A stretch of 40,720 bases of DNA, from NCBI GenBank assembly GCA_902563095.1, contig CACEWA010000010.1, positions 1 through 40,720 on the forward strand. The letters run 5' to 3'. This document shows positions 13,569-22,376 of the stretch, in pieces. Every line of letters starts with the position of its first letter. The first letter of the stretch is position 1. This stretch comes from an uncultured Candidatus Poseidoniales archaeon. GTDB taxonomy: Archaea; Thermoplasmatota; Poseidoniia; Poseidoniales; Poseidoniaceae. The position numbers and the translations under genes were made by a program. The notes under the pieces are model-generated. The model made no database searches and was not told where the DNA came from. It saw only the letters and a list, made by a program, of their open reading frames with translations.

Positions 13569-13868
13569 ATGGACATAAGTAGACAACTAAAGATTGCAAG
13601 TACTACGGGTAAGTTATTGTTTGGTCAACGCCAAGCAATTGATGCATGTGCTAAGGGAGATGCCAAGTGCATCGTACTAGCTGCCAACTGCCCTCAAGAG
13701 TATATAGATAACCTTGCTGCGAAGCACCCAGAAGTAACTATGCACCGTACTTTAATAGTTAACAGAGACCTTGGTGTTGCATCTGGAAAACCGTTCAGTG
13801 TATCGGCTATTACAGTGATTGATGCTGGCGAATCGGACTTGCTAACTTTGAACAGTAACCTAGAGTGA
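13569..13868 (+). CDS. rpl30e: Ribosomal protein L30e
   Basis: Large-subunit ribosomal protein of the L7Ae/L30e RNA-binding fold, 99 residues, the usual length. Family features: a helix with TTGKLLFGQRQAIDACAKGDAKCIVLAANC, the kink-turn binding strand-helix region, then HRTLIVNRDLGVASGKPFSVSAITVIDAG, the characteristic L30e ending GxxxGKPFxVsxltI-D-G. It follows rpoA'' as in most archaea. The nusA, rps12, rps7 and EF-2 genes that often follow are absent here. A perfect hairpin begins at the stop codon. Confidence 0.95.
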   Translation: MDISRQLKIASTTGKLLFGQRQAIDACAKGDAKCIVLAANCPQEYIDNLAAKHPEVTMHRTLIVNRDLGVASGKPFSVSAITVIDAGESDLLTLNSNLE

Positions 13869-13886
13869 AACTAAAGACGGTTTCAC
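13865..13886 (+). terminator. Hairpin at the end of the rpo operon
   Basis: GTGAAAC (13865-13871) and GTTTCAC (13880-13886) pair perfectly over seven bases around an eight-base loop. The left arm contains the rpl30e stop codon (TGA 13866-13868). No T-run follows, so it may be a processing or mRNA-stability element rather than a true terminator; the next gene starts only 12 bases later. Confidence 0.4.
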
Positions 13887-13898
13887 CTTAGAGGGCAT

Positions 13899-14783
13899 AT
13901 GGCCCTTGACATGGTCGCCGTACTAAGGAGGTTGAGCGTCAGCATTGACACAAACTCACCTCCGCTCACATCTCCAGGGGTAATATCTTGGTTTGGAAGA
14001 TTATTTGATGTCACTCCAGAGCAATCTAATCTTGGAATGAAGGAGGGAATGGAGTTATGGGGTACAGGTCAAGGCTTTGCTCCACTGGATTTGGCAGGTG
14101 TAGAATCTTGGTTATTTGATGCGCCAAGAGGTGACCATTTGATTATTGCAGAGCGTAAAATAACCTTTGATGCCGACAATGCCCCCACTAGAGAAGGCCG
14201 AAATTTGGTTATTTGGACGCTTAACGATATTGCAGCATTCATCGGTTACGCAGTCATTGATGGTAGACTGCAAATATTGGATGAAGAAATAGAAACCGAA
14301 GAAGATCAAGAAACACCATTGTTTTCAGGCAAGGGTCCATTCGCTTTGAAGCCATCAAATGATTTCTCAGTTTTAGAGGAAAAAGGACTTGATGTTTCGA
14401 TGGCCAAACCAGTACTTGTTCCTGCCAAGCTGCACAAAGTAACAGGACTATTGAAGGGTCCCGGAGAAGATGAAATTTGTCGTTGGATATTGAACTGTGG
14501 GGGATTACATATTTTGCATGATTTTGAATTGCTTGAGCGTTCTCCAATGCTTAACCATGTCAAATTAGAAATAAATCCTAAGCCCGATTTTTCTGATATA
14601 CTTTCAGAAAGACGTTCTCATTCTGACGGAATGGGTGATTTGTTACACTGGTGGACTTTTGATAATGATACTAAAAATGTAGATACATACGATGTGTTAG
14701 TACCTGCTCACAAAGGCTTGGATGCGATGGGTTCTGAATGGATTTTGGATGGAGTTTCAAACAAGTTACATCTGAACTATTAG
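13899..14783 (+). CDS. Uncharacterised 294-residue protein
   Basis: I do not recognise the family. The protein is soluble-looking with no signal peptide or membrane helix. It is tryptophan-rich and acidic, with an N-terminal helical part (MVAVLRRLSVSIDT...ISWFGRLFDVTPEQSNLGMKEGMELWG), a central segment predicted as beta (DHLIIAERKITFDADNAP, NLVIWTLNDIAAFIGYAVIDG) and an acidic linker (DEEIETEEDQET). The C-terminal third has EDEICRWILNCGGLHILHDFELLERSPMLNHVKLEI and GDLLHWWTFDN. It follows rpl30e by 30 bases across a hairpin, so it may be read through from the polymerase operon. It occupies the place where nusA normally lies but shows no S1 or KH motif. Probably a lineage-specific gene. Confidence 0.75.
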   Translation: MALDMVAVLRRLSVSIDTNSPPLTSPGVISWFGRLFDVTPEQSNLGMKEGMELWGTGQGFAPLDLAGVESWLFDAPRGDHLIIAERKITFDADNAPTREGRNLVIWTLNDIAAFIGYAVIDGRLQILDEEIETEEDQETPLFSGKGPFALKPSNDFSVLEEKGLDVSMAKPVLVPAKLHKVTGLLKGPGEDEICRWILNCGGLHILHDFELLERSPMLNHVKLEINPKPDFSDILSERRSHSDGMGDLLHWWTFDNDTKNVDTYDVLVPAHKGLDAMGSEWILDGVSNKLHLNY

Positions 14784-14820
14784 ACAAAGGATTCATGACC
14801 TTCAATCATGACCGTCTGGC

Positions 14821-17800
14821 ATGCGCAATCGTGGAATGTTGACCTTGGCAATTATCGCAATTTTGCTAGGAAGTTTGATTCCTATCTCGAATGATGTGGA
14901 ATTAGAAGATTTGAAACAGAAATCATTTGCTAATTCTGAGCCCGAATTATTGATTCAAGCAGGTACTTCTACTGGCCACGTAAATGGTACAGGTATTGGT
15001 GCAATACCAAACGGTTGGGTTATTGCAGGCGACACTAAACACTCTCTGAATTTCGGTTCGACCCAGTTACAGGCTACTTCTCCATACAATGGCCAACTGG
15101 ATGCTGACACCTATGTGGCAGCAATAGATGAACAAGGTACTTGGCTTTGGGCAGCAATGCCAGATGCTACACAGGGACTGACATTATTGCAAACAATGGA
15201 AGTAACAATGGCAGGAGATACATACATCGCTGGTCTAATTTTTGGAACTGTAATATTCGGCTCATCTCCTAACTCACCAGTTTTGACTACGCAAAATGGA
15301 GCTGGAGATGGTTTCGTTGCTAAGATAGACCCTACAGGTCAATGGGTTTGGGCAGCCTCATTCAATACCGCTGGTGGCACAGGCAATTTTAGCATAATTT
15401 CTGGGGTTGCTGAATCATTTTCAGGAAATGTGATCGTTTCAGGAGTCCATCAGGGTTCTACTGATTTTGGAGGCATAACAGAAGTCAGTCCCGATAATGA
15501 GTTATTCCTGGTTGAACTTGATAGAAATTCAGGTGCTACTAACTGGGTAGTTACAGCCGGTGGAATCGGAGACGACGAAGGAGGAGCAGTAGGTGTTGAC
15601 TCCATGGGTAATATTTGGCAGACAGGCTCAACTACTGGTTCATTTACTGAGAATGGAATGACACATCAGGCTGTTAGTCAGCGTGATACAATTCTAATCA
15701 AGTGGAGTCCATCAGGAGTTGCTCAAAATATTATTGGATTCTCTAGTGCTGCTTCTGAAATCAACTTACCAGATGATTTGCTAATTACATCAAATGATGA
15801 TGTGATTGTTTCAGGAGTATTTTTGGGTTCAATGGATGCAGGAAATCAAAACATATTGTCTGACAAGGGTAACGGAGATGCTTACATCGTTAAAGTCCTA
15901 AAATCAGGCACTACATCTTGGGCTACTAGCGCAGGAGGCAGTAGCGCTACAGAGAGGGCATCGTCAATTGCTCAGACTTCTACGGGAGATTTCATTGTTG
16001 GTGGTTTAATTTCAGGTTCTACTGATTTTGGAATTCATGTTGCAAATACTAATGGCGGACTAGACCTATACATGGCAATGCTCGATTCTAACGGTAATTG
16101 GGATTGGGTGGAAAACCTAGGTAGTACTGCAGATGATTTGTTTGCCGGAGTTGCAGTCAATATGACTGACATTCCAGCTGCCTTCGGTTCATTCCAAAGC
16201 ACGATCAACAAAGGAACACAGTCCGTAACAAGCAGTGGTGGATTAGACCTAGTTATTTGGGCTCTTGACCCAGTAAATAACGCTGACAAGGACAATGACG
16301 GTGTGAATGATTTGACAGACAACTGTCCAAACACAAACAACCCTCTTCAGATTGATTCAGATTTGGATGGCGATGGGGACGAGTGCGATTACGATGATGA
16401 TAATGATGGAATTACTGACAATTCCGGTGACGACTGTCCTCGTGGTGGTGCTTGGAACTGGACTAGTGATTCTACCACAGATTTTGACAACGATGGTTGT
16501 AAAGATTCTAGCGAAGACAACGACGATGACAATGATGGCGTTGATGATGATGACGATGGTTGTTTGAGTTCTTACGCTCCTCCAAGAAATTGGTGGGTTT
16601 CAGACTCTACTAACGATTTAGATGGCGATGGATGTAGAGATGCAGATGAAGACTATGACGACGATGGTGATGGTTTCGATGATGCTGCTGATGATTGTAA
16701 CAAAATTGCAGGTACCTCGACTTTAGGAACGTATACAGGATGCGTTGATAGCGATGGTGACGGTTGGGCTGACCTAGAGGATACTTGCCCTAACACTGCA
16801 GGTAATTCCACTTTGGGCGGCACCCTAGCATGTCCTGATTCTGATGGTGATGGCTGGGCAGATTCTGATGATGACTTACCTGATGATCCTACTCAATGGA
16901 TTGACACAGATGGCGATGGATATGGCGATAACCAAGAAGGCAACACGCCAGACCACTGTCCTACCATTTCGGGAACTTCTGTTCTTGATAGATATGGATG
17001 CCCAGACCCAGACATGGACGGATATTCCTCTGCTGATGATGATTGGTCTGTTGGAGATGGTGCTGATGCATTCCCTACTGATGATACCCAGTGGTCTGAT
17101 TGGGATGAAGATGGCTTTGGAGACAATTACGGAAACCTCTCATGGATAGACCGCAACCAAAACTGGCCTGGTGAATATTATCAATACGCTAGAGACCAAG
17201 ATGCCTGTCCCACTCTACCAGGTAATTCTTGGCAAGACGATATCCTAGGATGTCCGGATAGTGACGGAGACGGTTGGGCTAATTTCATGGATGCTTTCCC
17301 TGCAGACCCCAACGAATATCTTGATTCAGATGGCGATGGAATCGCTGATGGATATGATGAGTGCCCAGACTTCTATGGTAATTCAACTGAGGATGTTGAA
17401 GGATGTCCTGACTTTGATGGCGATGGATGGGCTGACCCACCGACAGGAACCGATTGGAACCCAAGTGACTCAACTCAATGGGCTGATTCAGACGGAGATG
17501 GATATGGTGACAACCCAGAAGGTACGAATCCAGATTCATGTGCAAATGAATCGGGTTACTCATTCCAAGGAGGAATTCTTGGATGCTTAGATTCAGATAA
17601 CGATGGTTGGGCTGATCTAATCGATGCCTTCCCTGAAGAATCATCACAATGGAACGATACTGATGGTGATGGATTCGGTGACAATCTAAACGGTAAGGAT
17701 GCTGACGAGTGTCCTGATGTTGCAGGAGTAGCAAAACAAAACGGATGTGAGGCAGTAGTTGAAGAATCATCGGGCAGCAGTATTCTCAAGTATGGCGGTA

Positions 17801-18285
17801 TTTCAGTAGGAGTAATTCTTGTACTAATCGTTGTGGGCCTGCTAATCATGCGTTACAGAGATAGTGAAGGTGAGCAAAAGGATTGGAATCAAGGAGTGAA
17901 AATGCCAGACATGTCTGCTCAGCCAGCAATGCCGAATATGTACGCTCAGCCAGCTTTGCCAGATATGTCAGCTCAACCGGCTTATGCTCAGTACCAGCAA
18001 CCAGTTGCAACTCAACCTGCTATGCCGGATATGACTGCACAACCAGTCTATCCACAATATCAGCAACCAAGTGTTCAGCCAGTTGTACAAGCAGCGTCTC
18101 CTGACCCTGCAGCACTGCCTGGCAATCAAGCGGTTGTGCCTCAACCTGCAGCACCTGCCGCTCCGACAATGTATGATGTTGGAACCATGCGTAGTGATGG
18201 CAATGAATGGTTAGAGTATCCTGCTGCAAGTGGCGCATGGTACATGCGTGATGCGACCACACGTCAATGGGTACGCAAGATTTGA
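14821..18285 (+). CDS. Giant membrane-anchored surface protein: beta-propeller plus calcium-binding repeats
   Basis: 1154 residues. An N-terminal signal peptide (MLTLAIIAILLGSLIPIS) leads into residues about 45-480, which hold repeated blocks such as DTYVAAIDEQGTWLWAA, VAKIDPTGQWVWAASF, LVELDRNSGATNWVVTAGG and IVKVLKSGTTSWATSAGG: SBBP-type beta-propeller blades. Residues about 483-979 are thrombospondin type 3-like repeats with many DSDGDGWAD, DxDxDG and CP motifs, which bind calcium. One transmembrane helix follows (ISVGVILVLIVVGLLIM, about 990-1010). The cytoplasmic tail is Pro/Ala/Gln/Met-rich with repeats of MPDMSAQPA type, and ends in a compact WLEYP...GAWYMRDATTRQWV motif. The architecture fits a surface adhesin or sensor of an archaeon without a rigid wall. 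A 37-base spacer separates it from the previous gene; it carries two copies of TCATGACC. Confidence 0.9.
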   Translation: MRNRGMLTLAIIAILLGSLIPISNDVELEDLKQKSFANSEPELLIQAGTSTGHVNGTGIGAIPNGWVIAGDTKHSLNFGSTQLQATSPYNGQLDADTYVAAIDEQGTWLWAAMPDATQGLTLLQTMEVTMAGDTYIAGLIFGTVIFGSSPNSPVLTTQNGAGDGFVAKIDPTGQWVWAASFNTAGGTGNFSIISGVAESFSGNVIVSGVHQGSTDFGGITEVSPDNELFLVELDRNSGATNWVVTAGGIGDDEGGAVGVDSMGNIWQTGSTTGSFTENGMTHQAVSQRDTILIKWSPSGVAQNIIGFSSAASEINLPDDLLITSNDDVIVSGVFLGSMDAGNQNILSDKGNGDAYIVKVLKSGTTSWATSAGGSSATERASSIAQTSTGDFIVGGLISGSTDFGIHVANTNGGLDLYMAMLDSNGNWDWVENLGSTADDLFAGVAVNMTDIPAAFGSFQSTINKGTQSVTSSGGLDLVIWALDPVNNADKDNDGVNDLTDNCPNTNNPLQIDSDLDGDGDECDYDDDNDGITDNSGDDCPRGGAWNWTSDSTTDFDNDGCKDSSEDNDDDNDGVDDDDDGCLSSYAPPRNWWVSDSTNDLDGDGCRDADEDYDDDGDGFDDAADDCNKIAGTSTLGTYTGCVDSDGDGWADLEDTCPNTAGNSTLGGTLACPDSDGDGWADSDDDLPDDPTQWIDTDGDGYGDNQEGNTPDHCPTISGTSVLDRYGCPDPDMDGYSSADDDWSVGDGADAFPTDDTQWSDWDEDGFGDNYGNLSWIDRNQNWPGEYYQYARDQDACPTLPGNSWQDDILGCPDSDGDGWANFMDAFPADPNEYLDSDGDGIADGYDECPDFYGNSTEDVEGCPDFDGDGWADPPTGTDWNPSDSTQWADSDGDGYGDNPEGTNPDSCANESGYSFQGGILGCLDSDNDGWADLIDAFPEESSQWNDTDGDGFGDNLNGKDADECPDVAGVAKQNGCEAVVEESSGSSILKYGGISVGVILVLIVVGLLIMRYRDSEGEQKDWNQGVKMPDMSAQPAMPNMYAQPALPDMSAQPAYAQYQQPVATQPAMPDMTAQPVYPQYQQPSVQPVVQAASPDPAALPGNQAVVPQPAAPAAPTMYDVGTMRSDGNEWLEYPAASGAWYMRDATTRQWVRKI

Positions 18286-18296
18286 GGTTGAAATCG

Positions 18297-19100
18297 ATGG
18301 TTGAAGTCGTCCTATTAGGCTCGGCTCAAGATGGTGGAGTACCCCAAGTTGGTTGTGATTGCTGTATTGACTTGGAGCAAAGATATCCTGTGTCAATTGG
18401 ATTAACCGATGCAGAAGGCGGCAAGCATTTGTTTGAGGCAACACGACATTTAGGCGACCAGTTGAGAATTTGGGGCTGTAATTCAGTAGAATCAGTATTT
18501 CTAACTCATGCACACATTGGTCATGTCGATGGTCTTGGCCTGTTTGGTAAGGAAACAATGGCGGCAAAAGGTGTCAATTTGTATTGCTCAAAGATGATGC
18601 TTGATCTCATCGAGAGAACTCCACACTGGTCTGCACTGCTATCTGATGGAGTATTCATCCCTAGAGTAGCAAGTGTGTATCAATTACCAGGAGTAATTGT
18701 TGAAGCGATTGAAGTTCCACATCGTGATGAGTTGTCAGATATGCATGCATATCTAATCAAAGCAGATAAGACTCTGCTATTCTTACCAGATCACGATACA
18801 TGGCAGGAAACATTGCGAGGTCATGATTTGAGAGCTTGGTTAAATCATTTTGAAGTAGACATTGCTCTAATTGATGGTACCTTCTACAGTGCAGATGAAC
18901 TCAAGCACCGTGACCAAAGCAAAGTCCCACATCCACCTGTTGAGCAAACTCTCCAGATGTTAGGTGAACGAAGAGAAGGAGATGGCGAAGTAGTATTCAT
19001 TCACTTAAACCACACAAATCCGTTGTGCAGAGATGTGACTCCGGTAACCGAATTAGGCTGGAAGGTTGGCAAAGAAGGGATGTCATTCAACCTCAGTTAA
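18297..19100 (+). CDS. PqqB-like metallo-beta-lactamase-fold hydrolase
   Basis: A 267-residue MBL-fold protein of the PqqB-like branch. The opening VVLLGSAQDGGVPQVGCDC matches the family's GxAQDGGxPQxGCxCxxC strand and metal-binding cysteines. The metal motif reads THAHIGHVDGL, where the Asp of HxHxDH is replaced by Gly, a variant I associate with this branch (THAHIGHxxGL). Later blocks are EVPHRDELSDMHAYLI, LLFLPDHDTW and VVFIHLNHTNPL, all part of the same fold. True PqqB works in PQQ cofactor synthesis, but no other pqq gene is nearby, so the substrate is open. Start 18297 is used, 11 bases after the surface-protein stop; a longer in-frame start at 18267 would overlap that gene. The 3' end overlaps the convergent symporter by 18 bases. 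Confidence 0.88.
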   Translation: MVEVVLLGSAQDGGVPQVGCDCCIDLEQRYPVSIGLTDAEGGKHLFEATRHLGDQLRIWGCNSVESVFLTHAHIGHVDGLGLFGKETMAAKGVNLYCSKMMLDLIERTPHWSALLSDGVFIPRVASVYQLPGVIVEAIEVPHRDELSDMHAYLIKADKTLLFLPDHDTWQETLRGHDLRAWLNHFEVDIALIDGTFYSADELKHRDQSKVPHPPVEQTLQMLGERREGDGEVVFIHLNHTNPLCRDVTPVTELGWKVGKEGMSFNLS

Positions 19101-21161
19101 ATCGTGGCTGACGTATTTGAGATAAGTTGCAGACATTGTAATTTCTTCACCGTTATCACCATTTACTGGAGTGGCTGTGTTAACATTTACATTGACATTA
19201 AACACGATTTCTCCACTTTCCTTTTCAACCGTAAGAGAATCAATAGTAGCCTGTTGTTTTTCGTATGTATCTGTCTGTGAAAAACCACTCCATGTAGAGA
19301 AACCACCGAGTGAATTTTCACCGCAATTTTGTCCTGAGAGATTATCCAAATTCCATACAATGAATTCCATTGGCACATCAGATGAATCATAGGATGAATC
19401 AACATCATCACATTGCTCGCCGAACCCTCCTTCATTTGATTCCGAATAATTCAGCATGAAAGTTACCTGAATCACGTCAGCAGGAATGTCGAAATAGAAA
19501 CTATTGGTTGAACCGTCACTGATTAGGATAGTTTCTTCCGAATATGAGTATTCAAAATCTACAGTTAAATTCCACATTGAATCAGGGTTAGGGCTCGATG
19601 AACTATCATCGTCAGGTGCGAATGTTTGATAGGATGTTTCTAGGCCAACTACAACAAAAATCAACGCAAGAGATGCACCTACTGCAAAAATCCGATCTGT
19701 AGGAATTGTAATCCTTCCAAATGGGTAGGGATTTGATTGGTCTCTTTTCGCACAGTATGCGAAGTGAACCACAAATGCTGCACCCATTCCTGGTACAGAT
19801 GGGAACACATATTCACCAAATCCAAGAACAGTCCAAACTAGAACTCCCAGTAAAGCAGCGACCATCATTGAAATCGTATGCTTTGAATCAGGCTCATAGC
19901 CAGCCATTCTTATCAAGATGAGAGGGACAAATATTCCTCCAAGGCCGTAAACAGCGAATACAACTAGGGCGAATACTGAGTCGCCAAATCCGGGGAATTG
20001 TTGACCTACAACAGAAATAGCAGTTGCAAATGCAGCGATTAACACTGTTACTGACTTAGTTATACCATGATCTTGACTCCACTCAGGTTTGATGTCATCA
20101 GTAATTGCAGCTGTACATGCTAGTACTTGACTGTCTGCAGTTGACATAGTTGCAGCGAAAATCGAAGCGAGAATAACTCCTCCAAGAATTGGGTCAAGAC
20201 TTTGAGCAAGCATAGGTAGGCCGGCTTCAGCCTCATTTACTGAGAGTATACCATCGAAAATAGCACGACATGCTAGACCGATGATGAACATCAGAGCGAT
20301 AAATGGAGTCTGCCAGACGAAGAACCAAATCATTGCTTGTTTTCTATCTGAGTCATCATTCAGAGTCATAACTCTAGAGACAACTTGCGGTTGTCCCGCA
20401 ACTCCTAAGCCACCCAAGAAGAATGCAGCAATCCACAAAGTAACTCCAAATTTCAGTCCAGATGGATAGACATTGACCATGGTTGAATCAATCTCAGTCA
20501 ACTTGTCATGAAGTCCTAAAAAACCTCCTACCTCGCCCAATGCAACAATACACAGAATAGTAGAACCAACTATCATAACTGAGGATTGAGCAGCATCAGT
20601 CCAAATCGAGGCTCTGATTCCTCCTGCATAGCAGTAAGCAACGACTAGAACAAATCCAATCAGTATACCCGTAATTTCAGACCAACCAAGCATTGAATTG
20701 AGTGCAACACCACCTGCAGTAAGTTGTGCTGCAGCATAGATTGCTAAGAAAAATACTGAAAGAATCGCTGCTAATCTCGCTTCAGGTGCTCCTTTCTTGC
20801 TTGCAACTAGAGAAGATAATGAGCGTAAGTTTCTTTCTTGACCTTCTTTCTGAATATACTTGTATAACCAAATCCAAGCAAATAGTTGCCCGAATGTTGA
20901 AAATACAGCAATCCAAATTGCAGAATACCCTTGCACGAAGATAAATCCAATGAAACCAATGAACATGTATCCGGAGTTCCATGTACTTACTGCAGATAAA
21001 GCGGCAAGAGCAGGGTGCATGCCACGTCCAGCAACCAAATAATCGTCAGTAGTATCTTTCTTTACACGTATACTGGCTATACCAACGCCAGCAAAGAAGA
21101 GCATAAATGCGAGAAATGAGATTAGAATCAAAGTCTCGTCATCTAACCAATTCATTACCAT
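19083..21161 (-). CDS. Sodium/solute symporter (SSS family) with C-terminal extracytoplasmic domain
   Basis: 692 residues. The first 520 or so are an SSS-family transporter (PutP/PanF type): about 13 hydrophobic segments, the DDYLVAGRGMHPALAALSAVSTWNSGY motif after helix 1 (the sodium-site region), YAGGIRASIWTDAAQS in helix 5-6, and ILASIFAATMSTADSQVLACTAAI, the Na2-site helix. After the last helix (AVGASLALIFVVVGLE) comes a further domain of about 165 residues, polar and beta-rich, with cysteines in EQCDD and QNCGEN that could form a disulfide; this is not part of ordinary SSS transporters. Substrate cannot be read from sequence; amino acids, short acids or pantothenate are the usual choices. 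ATG 21161 (or 21155) is preferred over the GTG at 21164. It follows purP by ten bases on the same strand. Confidence 0.9.
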   Translation of the reverse strand: MVMNWLDDETLILISFLAFMLFFAGVGIASIRVKKDTTDDYLVAGRGMHPALAALSAVSTWNSGYMFIGFIGFIFVQGYSAIWIAVFSTFGQLFAWIWLYKYIQKEGQERNLRSLSSLVASKKGAPEARLAAILSVFFLAIYAAAQLTAGGVALNSMLGWSEITGILIGFVLVVAYCYAGGIRASIWTDAAQSSVMIVGSTILCIVALGEVGGFLGLHDKLTEIDSTMVNVYPSGLKFGVTLWIAAFFLGGLGVAGQPQVVSRVMTLNDDSDRKQAMIWFFVWQTPFIALMFIIGLACRAIFDGILSVNEAEAGLPMLAQSLDPILGGVILASIFAATMSTADSQVLACTAAITDDIKPEWSQDHGITKSVTVLIAAFATAISVVGQQFPGFGDSVFALVVFAVYGLGGIFVPLILIRMAGYEPDSKHTISMMVAALLGVLVWTVLGFGEYVFPSVPGMGAAFVVHFAYCAKRDQSNPYPFGRITIPTDRIFAVGASLALIFVVVGLETSYQTFAPDDDSSSSPNPDSMWNLTVDFEYSYSEETILISDGSTNSFYFDIPADVIQVTFMLNYSESNEGGFGEQCDDVDSSYDSSDVPMEFIVWNLDNLSGQNCGENSLGGFSTWSGFSQTDTYEKQQATIDSLTVEKESGEIVFNVNVNVNTATPVNGDNGEEITMSATYLKYVSHDLTEVE

Positions 21162-21171
21162 CACATCGGCT

Positions 21172-22329
21172 TCAAGTTAGAACTTCGAGTAGTCGGTCTT
21201 GTTCAGCAGCTCTTCGCAGTTCCATTGCAATCCTTCGGCCTGACGACATAGGCTTTCGCCAAGTTGCATTTCCGTAGGGATGTCCAACTGAAACGTGAAC
21301 ATTTGTTCCGCCACCCACACGAGGTGCGACATCATAAATTGAGTAATTCATGTCCTTGTCAATGCAGGTTTGAAGACAGAATGGACCGATGATCCCAGGG
21401 TCGTAATGTTCCTTGGAGGCGGTGATGAATTTCTCACCTAACTCGAATGCTTTCTCGAGTAGAGATTCCCTAATTGTCGCAGTGTTGTGTCCGACAACTG
21501 TCATCTCAGGAATTTGTTGGTGAGCAGGCATTGTCATCTGTTGAGGGGCAGGAAGTCTAACATGTCCATCAAGAGAAGACTCGAATCTCCAATCGACACC
21601 AAGAAGTTCCAATTTAGGCATGTCCTCTTCGAGTGGACTGTAGAAGAAATTTAGATTGAACACAGGTCCAATTACATATCTCTCAATTCTTGCACCATCA
21701 AGGCTCTCTTGGTCAATTGTACCTTCCTTCAAAAGAGTTTGAGATTTCTCAACGTATTCCTCATATGATGCACAAGTAAAGAATCCTCTCTCCAATTTCT
21801 TCTGAGCGTGATGTAGTTTCACGATAACCAAGCAATCGATGTCTTGCGGGTCTTCGATAGCTTCTGGGTATGGCAAACCAGCCTTGTCTAGAATCCAGTA
21901 GTAATCTTGGTCTTCAGTTCTTTCTTCCATTCTGAGCATATTTCTTGAACCAAACATAGGCACGTGGAAGTTGTTTTCTACATCATCAATGCTAGAGTAC
22001 GAAGTGAATGATCTGTTAGGAATGTAAACAACATTCCTCTTACGCATTTCACTCTGCATTGCTGGATTCATTACATCGTTAAATGAGTCCATAATGATTG
22101 ATTTGTCGACCATTCCTCTACGAACTCTACCCGAGGATGTTCTCTGAGTTTTGAAGTATTCAGAATAGGTTTTTTCACGTCCCTTTTGGCAGTAAGCCAC
22201 AGTTGGAAAACCCTCTTCAATTGCTCCATCGCAAATATCGAGGGCCGAATGACTGGCAGACATTCCAACACGCAATTTTAGGCGGTCATAGTCTTCGATA
22301 ATCGATGCGATTTCATCTTTGCCTATCAT
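21172..22329 (-). CDS. purP: PurP, formate-dependent FAICAR synthetase
   Basis: PurP joins formate to AICAR with ATP to make FAICAR, the archaeal route for the ninth step of purine synthesis. This 385-residue ATP-grasp protein shows the family landmarks: MSASHSALDICDGAIEEGFPT (AICAR-binding loop), CQKGREKTY, HVPMFGSRNMLRMEER, CLVIVKLHHAQKKLERGFF with the ATP-binding lysine, YVIGPVFNLNFFYSP, and the metal/ATP end block IYDVAPRVGGGTNVHVSVGHPYG. The length fits the family (about 330-390). Some archaea carry PurP paralogues of uncertain activity, so FAICAR synthetase is the likely but not certain activity. It lies between a coiled-coil gene and the symporter on the same strand; no other purine gene is in the window. 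Confidence 0.92.
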   Translation of the reverse strand: MIGKDEIASIIEDYDRLKLRVGMSASHSALDICDGAIEEGFPTVAYCQKGREKTYSEYFKTQRTSSGRVRRGMVDKSIIMDSFNDVMNPAMQSEMRKRNVVYIPNRSFTSYSSIDDVENNFHVPMFGSRNMLRMEERTEDQDYYWILDKAGLPYPEAIEDPQDIDCLVIVKLHHAQKKLERGFFTCASYEEYVEKSQTLLKEGTIDQESLDGARIERYVIGPVFNLNFFYSPLEEDMPKLELLGVDWRFESSLDGHVRLPAPQQMTMPAHQQIPEMTVVGHNTATIRESLLEKAFELGEKFITASKEHYDPGIIGPFCLQTCIDKDMNYSIYDVAPRVGGGTNVHVSVGHPYGNATWRKPMSSGRRIAMELRRAAEQDRLLEVLT

Positions 22330-22376
22330 GATGAACCTCTCCCTAATTGTGCTTCAATACTTGATGGCCTTTGAAT

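Noticed and set aside
14790-14816. Two copies of TCATGACC ahead of the surface protein
   Set aside because: Too short and only two copies; noted in the gene entry but not enough for an operator call.
16352-17590. Met/Thr-rich plus-strand frames inside the surface protein
   Set aside because: Frame-shifted readings of GATGGTGATGG repeats.
16270-17757. Tandem DNA repeat or CRISPR-like array
   Set aside because: The repetition is at protein level (calcium-binding repeats) with irregular spacing; no constant repeat with unique spacers.
17285-17770. 161-residue frame on the minus strand, His/Leu-rich
   Set aside because: It is the complement of the repetitive DxDxDG coding region; its composition follows from the repeats.
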